Of a stretch of DNA of 64,000 nt, positions 55,877 through 64,000 are shown piece by piece. The DNA comes from Kitagawia praeruptora. Its lineage: Eukaryota > Streptophyta > Magnoliopsida > Apiales > Apiaceae. The stretch covers positions 68,552,001-68,616,000 of the forward strand of contig CM075350.1 in NCBI GenBank assembly GCA_037693485.1, read 5' to 3'. The notes under the pieces were generated by a model. The model saw only the letters and a program-made list of their open reading frames with translations. It did no database searches and was not told where the DNA came from. Position 1 is the stretch's first letter; every line of letters begins with the position of its first letter. The translations under genes were made by a program, and so were the position numbers.

Positions 55877-56650
55877 TCTCAAGTACTATTGCACCATGGT
55901 CTAATTATTGCACCGTGATCCTATATTTAAGATAAGAAAAATTGTCTAAGTCCCCATAAACTTTGGTTTAGGTTATCCATCAAAGTTGAGCGTTAACTAT
56001 TATCAAAGAAGGCATCTCTCAACTGTTGCACCATGGTCCTATTGTCGCACTATGGTCCTACATTCAAGAAGTGAAATATTTGTCTAAGTCCACATATACT
56101 TTGTTATCCATCGTATGCAGGCATCAAGAAGACCGCTTTATCATTGCACCATGGTCTCATGCAAGATGTGAAAATTTTTCTAAGCCCCTGAAACTTTGTT
56201 TTGGGTCATCCATCAAAGTAGGGCATCAACTATCAAAAAAGAAGTTATCCATGTACTTACTCCTACATTCAAATGGGAGAATTTTTTAAGTCTTCATGTA
56301 CTTTAATTCGTGTTATCCATCATAGAAGGACATCTAGCACAAGAAACAAAGTGATCTATCTTACATTGCACCGTGGTCTTACATTCAAGATGCGTGAAAA
56401 TTCCTAAGTCCCCACAAACTTTGATCCGGGTCATCTATCAAAAAATTGGCATAAACTATTAACAAAGAAGTAATCTATCTTCTCTTACACCACGGACTTA
56501 CTTTAACGATGAGAAAATTGTATAGAGTCCTTAAAAATTTTTGATCCGGGTAATGCATCAAAGTAGGGTATCAATTATCAACAAGACATTTATCTATATA
56601 CTTACTCCTACATCCAAGATGAGAAAATTTTCCAAACAATCTTTGATCAG
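55877..56650. repeat. Degenerate tandem repeat, period about 110-125 bp
   Basis: About six or seven diverged units, each holding TTGCACCATGGTC, ACATTCAAGATG, GTCTAAGTCC(C/A)C, AAACTTTG, TTATCCATCAAAGT and AACTATCAACAAAGAAG-like segments in that order (for example from about 55900, 56020, 56140, 56240, 56365, 56480 and 56580). No coding capacity. LTR B inserted into the left edge of this array, whose outermost part is at about 38325-38352. Confidence 0.7.
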
Positions 56651-57762
56651 AATTATTTACCTTTAAGGGTGGTCTTCAATTGTCAACAAATTCGGGCCAC
56701 ATTTTGTCAAATAAAGACAAATGAACTTACACCTGCCTCAGCAAAGTATCATGGGCTTGAACTATCAAGAAGTTCCAACCTATCAAGTATACAAATACTA
56801 TCCTATCAATCTACACAGAATCATCCAGAATGTACAAAAGCAAGCAAATCATAAGTCACAAGAAACAACAAATCATATGCTAATTCCTTTACACAATTAC
56901 ATTTGGAACAATTTCGCAAGTAAAAGGCAACATGAGGCACACAAATAACTTGGAAAGGACTTAGCAATATCACAACAAGTTTTCGTAACAGGTTCATCTT
57001 ACATTTTCAGTACCACTATCATTATAGTGCTTGCATACTCTATGCTTTATTAAATGCTTATAAAATAGCAAACGTACATTTACTTACATTAATGCCCGTT
57101 ACACATTACTCCTAGGTGCACCCATTCACTTACTACCTTACTTTAGCATTACTTCTAACTTGTATATTAACTCCATGATCAAACATGCCATAAAATTTAA
57201 TTTAGTGTCAGTACTTACAGTATATATCACTAAAACCAGATTTACTTGTTCCTTTCACCCGCCATCTTTAAACTTCCCTTGACATACCACACTTCCTTTC
57301 CAGTCTACCAAACACTCTCTTCAATCACATCTCAGTTGTGTCATTCTACTATTACATTCCACAAGAAACAATCCTTGGTCCTGGTCAAAATGTCACGAGT
57401 AGCTAGCAGAACCACACCAGTACGCTTGTAATATATCACCACATTTCCACCTATCACCTTTTTATATTGTACTAATGTCTCGTTACCTGCAAAATTATTT
57501 TTACAATGACAAGAGCCCGCTAACAATTCATTTTTGGGATTTTTACAATAAGAAGAGGTCGCTAGCAATTCATTTTTGGCATTCCATTCCGTCTTCTATT
57601 TTCTACTGACTTATTATTTAAGCATGTCTTTTTTATTACTCCATTGCCAAGCTCAAGCGCTCTTTTTTTTAATTACTTCAATTATATTGCTTCAAACTTT
57701 TACACATTACAATTATTAATTTACACTTCTATTAAAAGCTTTTGCAAAAAAAAAAAATATCA
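56651..57762. other. Unassigned AT-rich sequence
   Basis: No coding region, LTR boundary or repeat that I can support. Short frames at 56669-56948 and 57246-57568 show no family signal. Confidence 0.4.
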
Positions 57763-58410
57763 CTTCATTTAATTATTTCAAAATATATCACATCATATAT
57801 TGTTGCCTCAAAAAATATTTTTTCATTAATTTGCCTTAAACGAAAATTTTACTTTATTCATTTGCCTAAAAAAATGTCACTTCATTTATTTGCACTCGAA
57901 AAAAAGAACAACGTCACTTCCATTATTTGCATACAAAAATATCACTTCATTTATTTGCCTGAAACAAAAATATGTTACTTTGATTATTTGCCTCAAAATA
58001 TCACATCAATTATTTTCACCTCAAAACATTATTTATTGTTGCCTCAAAAAATGTCATTTCACTTATTCCCTTTATTTATTTGCCTCAAAATTTTCACATC
58101 ATTTATTTTTGCCTAAAAAAATCATTTCATTTGTTTGCCTCAAAACAAAAATATAATACTTTTATTATTTGCCTCAAAATATCAAATCATTTATTTTTAC
58201 CTCAAAATGTTATTTATTGTTGCCTTGGAAAACGTCATTTCATTTATTCACTTCATTTATTTGCCTCAAAATATTACATCATTTATTTTTGCCTGAAAAA
58301 ATCAAATTATTATCATTTCATTAATTTTCCTCAAAAAAAAAATTCACCATATTTATTTGCAAAAAATAATTCCATTTTAATAATTTGCTTCAAAATATTT
58401 CACTTCAATG
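57763..58410. repeat. Minisatellite-like array of TCATTTATTTGCCTCAAAA units
   Basis: More than a dozen degenerate units around TTCATTTATTTGCCTCAAAA, with unit lengths about 25-45 bp, very AT-rich. The array produces long but meaningless open frames (repeated ICLK peptides). Looks like a simple local expansion. Confidence 0.75.
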
Positions 58411-58678
58411 GTTTGGGAAAAAAAAAGATTATCGCTACTTCTTGCCATTATTACTTTTTTGGTAATTGTATCATTCCCTATTGCACTTTTATTACTATCT
58501 AACTTTGCAAAAATTCAAAACGAACATTTGCCCGCAACATCACTATACTACCTGTCCGCCAAGAATTCACATTTCTATCTTTTACACCTTGCAATTATTT
58601 TTTTTGAAGGGAAATTAATTCAATAATGAAAAGCCGTACGACATCTACAAAAACAATCGAGTCGAACAAACATAAAAC
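58411..58678. other. Unassigned AT-rich sequence
   Basis: No feature that I can support. The hydrophobic frame at 58408-58626 looks like an AT-rich by-product. Confidence 0.35.
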
Positions 58679-58691
58679 AAATCACTTCGCT

Positions 58692-59345
58692 AAATAGTAA
58701 ACCCTAAAAAAACTCCATTTTCTCTCTAGCTCCTCTTTTTCTTCTTAGTCGCTATCGGGGCTTCCACCGGATCTCCACCGGTGGAAAGCCCCAAAATCTT
58801 CCATTTTCTTTGTTTTCTTCTTTCTTTCAATAAATCTTTTTATTTTCGGATCTAAGGCTTCAAAACCTTTTCCGATTTGGCATTCAATTTCTTAGATCTC
58901 AATTCCACGGAGCTCCAGATTTCTCGTTCTTCTAGGTGATCTTGTTCTCGTACGTGGTCCGAGTTATCTTGTTCTGGTCGGTTTCCAGATCTAAGGATTG
59001 GTTGATTTTAGTTTGAACTTTATTTTGTAATCTCATTTTTAAAGTTGTAAGATTAGTTTTTTATGTCACACCGTTTGTGTGAGTTTTGTTATTGTCTCAC
59101 CGGTTGTGTGAGTAGGGTGCTTGATCATATGATCGTGGAGGATTGTACGGATATGGATAAACACTTTGATGAAGTGTTAGTGTGTTACACACATAGGTCT
59201 ACGAATATTGTAGCTCATAGCTTAGCTAGGGCGACATATTCTATGTCAGGTTTTACGAAGTCGAATGTTTATGCTCCGAATTTTATCATCTGTATGCTTG
59301 AGTTTGAGAATTATTAATGCAAGTACAATTTTATCAAAAAAGATA
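58692..59345 (+). mobile_element. Internally deleted LINE (654 bp) with 13-bp target duplication
   Basis: AAATCACTTCGCT at 58679-58691 is repeated at 59346-59358. Between the two copies lie a leader-like pyrimidine-rich segment (58692-59060), a TCACACCGTTTGTGTGAG/TCACCGGTTGTGTGAG repeat pair (59064-59115), the last part of a LINE RNase H, and a short tail (TTTATCAAAAAAGATA). Both ends are kept while ORF1, endonuclease and RT are lost, so this is an internal-deletion derivative rather than a 5' truncation. Confidence 0.75.
59115..59317 (+). pseudogene. C-terminal fragment of a plant LINE RNase H
   Basis: The peptide DHMIVEDCTDMDKHF followed by VCYTHRSTNIVAHSLARAT and the closing PNFIICML block is the end of the RNase H-like (RVT_3) domain at the C-terminus of plant L1-type LINE ORF2. 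The conserved R-x-x-N-x-x-A-H-x-L-A-R core is intact, but the upstream catalytic Asp region is absent, so it is a fragment. Confidence 0.7.
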
Positions 59346-59358
59346 AAATCACTTCGCT

Positions 59359-60154
59359 GATTAATCCAGTCTTCATGGAGAGATAATCTGATAGTTTTGG
59401 TGCCCTAGAAACAATGTAGTTGTGCTTCTAGGAAAGGCTATTTTGTTATTTAATGATTATGTTCTACTAATTATTATGTCTTAATTTACTGCGATATAAA
59501 TGTTAGAGTAATAAATGTCCTTGGAATATAGAACATGTATTCTATATCTTTAAGTATGTGACTTAAAAATGAGATTATATGAATAGTGTTTATATTCCTA
59601 AATATCCCTAATCGAGCATTATTAATATGAGACAATTATAATGCATAAAGATTAGTGTGTTTGTTGACGGATGACCACATCTCATTGGTCATAGGTATAG
59701 TGATACTAAAGTCAAGAACATAGGTGCATGTAATTTTATACATGGCACTGGATTAACCCACGGTGAGATTCTACATGTTGATAATGTCATTAGAAAGACT
59801 CACAGTGATAATGGTGTAATGATCCTTAGACTTGAGATCATTATATTTCTATACGAAGATTAATATACTTTGACTACATTAAAAGTTACCTTTGACCGTG
59901 TGATGATAAAAGTGTACATCGGGTATATTATGAGTCGTATGAGAAATATGAATGATAGATAAAGGATTTAACCCCCCTATTATTAGGAGAGATATTATTG
60001 GCCTCTTGATTGAGTGAGACTATGAAAATGCATGGCCATGCTCAAATATTGATTTGTTTTAATAGTCTACTCATTGATCAAGGAAACCCAGATTAAACGT
60101 TGAAGAGGATGACTAATAACATGCCTCGAGTTTAATCTATAATATTTGGTTAAA
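59359..60154. mobile_element. Probable LTR or LTR-retroelement fragment
   Basis: Noncoding, AT-rich sequence with an LTR-like start (TGATAGTTTTGGTGCCCTAG, about 59389) and no open frame. It is cut on the right by the second Sirevirus-like LTR (GGGAT at 60155-60159 would be one half of its target duplication). The partner LTR is not in the window, so the class is unproven. Confidence 0.3.
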
Positions 60155-60159
60155 GGGAT

Positions 60160-61448
60160 TGTTGAGTATTGAATACAGTAAAAGAATACAGAGGGGGGGT
60201 CAATGGATTCTTGAACTTTTTCTTGTTCTTGAATCTTTGTAGCACAATATGTGTTTGTGTGTGTAGATTTACTGGTGCGGATTATGAATAACACAAGACA
60301 CGATATCACTTTAATCTAATATTTTATTAGATAAAGATTTGCTACAATCTGTGAATACAAATGGTAGTATTCTCAGCTTCATTTTTCTCAGAGAGATGAC
60401 CTCTTACAATGTATGTGAAAAACTGTTAAAAACTTAATCTCTAAGGAAGTGAGGTTGTATTCTTATAGAACATGAATACAACCTACTTACTACAAATGTG
60501 GTAGCTAAAGAAGTTACTTTCCAGTGTGTCTATCCTTTTTGAGTAAGCATCCAAACGGCTACAGATTTGACTTTGTAAAGTTCTGTTCAGATCCACTTCT
60601 TTAGCTCTTTGTCTCTTGTACATCTCTCCAAGTTCTTTGTAGGCTTTCCAAAGTACATTACAGATTGTGGTCCATAAAGCACTTTAGCTTGTTGCAGGTT
60701 TCTGACTTGTACAATTTCTCCAGTAGTTTGTCTCCAAGAATGTATTCGAGAAGTGACTAAGTGATTGATTCGAGAACTAGCATTAGATAACTCTGAGTTC
60801 TCGAATACTGCATATTTGACATATCGAATCACTTCTCGAATAACTTTTTTCTCCAGGAATCCTTGAGTTATCGAATGGAACACTTGAGTTGTCGAATCCC
60901 TGAGATGTCGAATAGCTTTCTGAGTCCTTGAGATATCGAATTGAACTTTGACTTGTTGACTCTTTGTGAACTCGAATACCACTTTGACTTGTTGACTTCT
61001 TGAGTTCTCGAATAGAGTAATTACACATATTGAATCTCTGAGATATCGAATGAGATATCGAACAGTGAATTCAGAGATATCGAATAGTGTCTTTTGAGAT
61101 ATCGAAACCCCTGACTTCTCGAATGCTAAACTTCTCGAACATAACAAACATACTTCTCGAATTGGTACTTAGGCAAATTCTTCATTTCTTCAAATCCCAA
61201 CTGTGATTATTTGACAGTCTTTATCTTCTTGCTTGAGGCATGAAACTTGGAACTTCTTTCAAGCATTATTCTTGACTTTATAAGTACAGTTACACAACTA
61301 GGATTTGATGCCTATTACAAGTACAAAAACAACCAGAAACTCTACAACTAGAGGTTCCCTCAATTAAGAGGTCATGTAGGTAATGCATAGCATTACACAT
61401 ACTTAGGCTTGTTATATTATGAGCACTGGCATGTCTCTGTGACTAACA
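60160..61448 (-). repeat. 3' LTR of the second Sirevirus-like element
   Basis: 1289 bp; on the minus strand it starts TGTTAGTCACAGAG (61448) and ends CAATACTCAACA (60160). It has a C-rich run before its end (on the plus strand GAGGGGGGGT at about 60191), like the CCCCCCC near the end of the first element's LTR. At 60720-61150 it is packed with (A/T)TCGAA(T/C) motifs (GAGATATCGAAT, TTCTCGAAT). Confidence 0.85.
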
Positions 61449-61459
61449 ATCTCCCCCAA
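61449..61459 (-). promoter_or_regulatory. Polypurine tract of the second Sirevirus-like element
   Basis: Minus strand TTTGGGGGAGAT directly before the LTR start, matching 20231-20241. Confidence 0.85.
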
Positions 61460-61599
61460 ATTATGAGTAAGACCCTTAGTCACAATTTCATGCCTGGTAA
61501 CAAGCCTAACATACATAAAGATAAAACTTTGAAAAGTACAGGTATGTAGATTGATCAAAGAAAATACACAGAAGTATTCTTACAAGTTATGAGGAACTA

Positions 61600-63996
61600 C
61601 TAGCCATATCCTTTTGGATTCATCTCTTGAGCTTTGGCTTGCAGATTCTCATTTTTCATCTTTTCCTCAGCTTCTTTAGCTTTCTTCTTTGCATTTTCTT
61701 CCATTGCAAGAATAATGTCTTCCATTGTAGTGAGTTCTTCAATTAGAGGGGAGCCTGACAAATCCTTGAGTACTTCATTCAGCTGTTTCTCAGAGTAGGA
61801 ACCGATGTAGTCCATTCTAATCTTTACAGTTCTTCCATATTTCTTGTATTTAATGATGTAAGGATTAAATTTGACTCTACACAGACCCATAGCCCTCAAT
61901 TCATCAACCTTAGCTTCCATTACAGCAAACTCCTCCTCTCTTTTCTTTAGTAGCTCTTCACTGTTCCTTTTCTGTTCTGCCTGGTGATCTCTTTTCATTT
62001 TGAGAAAATCAATTAACTCCAGCTTCCACACCCTTTCCACTCTATCTTCCGAATCTAACATTGCAATAATCCTTTCTATATCATATAGCTTGCCCCAATG
62101 CTGACATGTCCCTTGCCTGAATTTCTTCTGTCTCCCATCAGTGTATTTAAATTCAAGACAATCATCAACAATGGCAACATGATAGATTCTTTGAACTCTT
62201 AGGAATTGCAGTTGATCTTCATCAAAGTCTTCATCTAGTGGTGGTAGGTTTAACCCTGGAATAATTGTCAGTGCCCTAGACTTGGATAATTTCACCCTTC
62301 TTGCAGCATGCTTGAACTTAATCCTTTTTACTTGATTGCTAGGCAGAAACTTATGACCCTTGCTTGTAGACCATTGTAGTACTCCATTAGCAGTTTGCTT
62401 TTGGAAACATACAGATGGTTTCTTGAGTTGAATCCTCTTCTTCTTGAGGTGGTAAAACAGTTGCAGAAGCCGTAGATTTAGATTTTGATAGGTCATTACT
62501 AACAATATCCACCCTAGACTTAGAGTCTTGTTTTGTGGTGAGATTACTCTCAGTAATGCCTAAGGCTTGCTATTTTCCACTCTTCCTCTCATAGACTCTA
62601 CCTTGGTCATTATCACCTTTCTTGTCCTTGTTGTCTCTCTTCTTCTTCTTGTCTTCATCATCCTTATCACTCCTGTGATGTCTTCTCCTTCCATCACTCT
62701 TGTCTCCATCTTTGTCTTGATCACCATCCTTGCTTGAGTTGAACTTAGCAGATTCAGGTACAATGCCAGATGCAATGTATGATCTGAGATAGGATATGGC
62801 TTCCAATTCTTCTGCTGTTCTTACACCCTTCTTCTTGTTTATCTTTTCCACAATGGCAATGATAAGGTTTTGGTTGTTGGGGACCAGATGCTTGGGAATG
62901 ATCAACTGTTGGATTTCATCAATTCTTGTACCAGATTGGTAGATAATTGTCCTTGGATTTGTCATCACCTTAGGCAATCTGGTTGGTTGCTCATCCCTCA
63001 AGTCATTGTAGAGACTTTTGTTGTTCTCATTTGCATCTCTCTTCTCAATCCTACTGATTAGGGCATCCACCTCTGAGTACACTAAGCCTTGTAGGGTCTT
63101 GAAGGTTAGATGCCATATTTTGGATTTAGAAACCATTAATATCTCCTTGAACCATAAGCTGTTGATTTTCTTGGGTATGACAGTGAAATAGTCAATCTGC
63201 TCCTTCAGCATCCTTAGATAGAACTGAGTGTCACCAGCCTGTTCCCTTGTGGCTTTCAGAAACTCCAAGAAGGCTTTATCATGATAGACATTTGAATTAG
63301 CAACTTCTTGTAGCTTGGCCTCAGTAATAACTTTCACTTCTACAAGCTTGGCACTTTCAGTCTTGGAGAGGAGAGGTTTGTCAGATGGCATACTCCCTGC
63401 AACCTGGAGGTGATAGATTGCTTTTGGCCATCAGGAGTAGTGATGTGCACAGTTGGTAGAGTGACAACTGGTAGAGAGGTTGGAGGCTCATCAACTTTGG
63501 ATTTCCCTTTGCTTGACACATGAGTTTTCTCTCTTGTTCTTGGATGACCACCCTCATTGATTGATATGCCCTTCTCTTGAGGTTTCTTCCTCTTAGTCTG
63601 ATGCTCCCTCTTAGGTTTTGAGTCCTTTGAGTTCCTCTTCTCCCCCTTAGGCTTGTTGACAGGCACTGAGACTTTAGTAGGGGCCTTTGGAGTTGAAGAA
63701 GTGGGAGGCATAGATTTCTAAGGTAGAGGAAGACCCATATGTTTCATCATGGCTGACAGCATCAATTGTTGATGCAGTAGAACATCAGTTGTGGTAGTGG
63801 CTTGAGTGCTCAACTACTCAGTGAGAGTTGCAACTTTGTCTGTCAGCTGAGCATTGGACTGTTTGAGAGAGACCACTTCTTGTTCAAGAGATTCCACCTT
63901 TGTGAACAACTTAGTGGCTTTAAAACCAGATAGTGATTGATCTTTCAGTCTCTCCACTTCAAATTTGGTCATCTCATGCACAGGGACCTCGGTCAC
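61600..63996 (-). pseudogene. Extra 3' ORF of the second Sirevirus-like element (broken)
   Basis: Blocks in minus-strand order: 63996-63814 (coiled-coil-like, VESLEQEVVSLKQSN, ends in TAG), 63711-63340 (Lys/Pro/Ser-rich), 63391-62570 (273 codons; FLEFLKATREQAGDTQFYL, then a very Asp/Lys-rich stretch) and 62505-61600 (301 codons; TDGRQKKFRQGTCQHWGKLY, a Lys/Glu-rich helix and a basic or Lys-rich end). At least one stop and two frameshifts (near 63390-63340 and 62570-62410) separate them. The layout (coiled coil, low-complexity linker, globular C-terminal part) parallels the 1331-aa ORF at 15902, but direct sequence similarity is faint. Function unknown. Confidence 0.65.
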
Positions 63997-64000
63997 CAGC

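Larger units (their letters stand above)
60160..64000 (-). mobile_element. Second Sirevirus-like copia element, 3' part (continues past the window)
   Basis: Minus-strand element with 3' LTR 60160-61448, polypurine tract 61449-61459 and a broken extra ORF to the window end. The polypurine tract is the same as that of the copia element at 6765, and the position of the extra ORF is the same. Gag-pol would lie beyond 64000. Confidence 0.8.

Noticed and set aside
57763..58410. CRISPR-like array
   Set aside because: Unit length and sequence drift continuously, there are no constant repeats with unique spacers, and the DNA is plant nuclear; it is a minisatellite.
61600..62505. Host gene of 301 codons on the minus strand
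   Set aside because: It lies directly upstream of a copia polypurine tract and LTR and continues, through frameshifts, into further element sequence.

Overview
This window is plant nuclear DNA made almost entirely of transposable elements nested inside one another. It most likely comes from a eudicot with a large, repeat-rich genome. The evidence is Ty1/copia and Ty3/gypsy LTR retrotransposons with plant-type primer-binding sites (TGGTATCAGAGC, complementary to initiator tRNA-Met), L1-type LINE remnants, a CACTA transposon end, and a spliced fragment of a plant plastid enoyl-ACP reductase gene. I see no intact host gene, tRNA or rRNA. An asterid/Apiaceae-like origin is only a guess.

Layout. 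(1) 1-3498: a decayed chimeric gene fragment on the minus strand (five recognisable enoyl-ACP reductase exons, a frameshifted sixth, then foreign exons), ending beside a CACTA-type terminus at 3485-3498. (2) 3499-24009: a minus-strand gypsy-type LTR (element C) with its PBS. It is split by a short LINE-like element (D, 5377-21636, 14-bp target duplication), and D is itself split by a very young, apparently complete Sirevirus-like copia element (6765-21293, duplication GAGAC). (3) 24010 to about 38320: a decayed plus-strand Tat-type Ty3/gypsy element with gag, PR, RT, RNase H, a second RNase H and integrase, then an antisense extra ORF and a tandem-repeat zone. It contains an LTR fragment, a 5'-truncated LINE tail and a second LINE-like element (E, 31304-33947, 16-bp duplication). 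(4) 38353-55871: a 4.2-kb minus-strand solo LTR (B), split by a 13.35-kb LARD-like element (39696-53045) with 5.5-kb LTRs, only 2.26 kb of interior and a perfect TTTTC duplication. (5) 55877-60159: tandem repeats, an internally deleted LINE with a 13-bp duplication, and a probable LTR fragment. (6) 60160-64000: the 3' LTR and broken extra ORF of a second Sirevirus-like element on the minus strand; its gag-pol lies outside the window.

The best-preserved unit is the copia element: identical LTRs apart from one substitution and one 5-bp indel, gag (815 codons), pol in the -1 frame, and an intact 1331-aa extra ORF with a TATA-like box and a repeat block upstream. The most unusual signal is the D/E family. 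These are poly(A)-tailed elements with matched 5' and 3' ends and long target duplications, but the proteins they carry are unrecognised and contain no visible reverse transcriptase.

Nesting gives a relative order of insertion: copia after D, D after C; LARD after B; E after the Tat element. All identifications are by eye from motifs and pairwise comparison inside the window.
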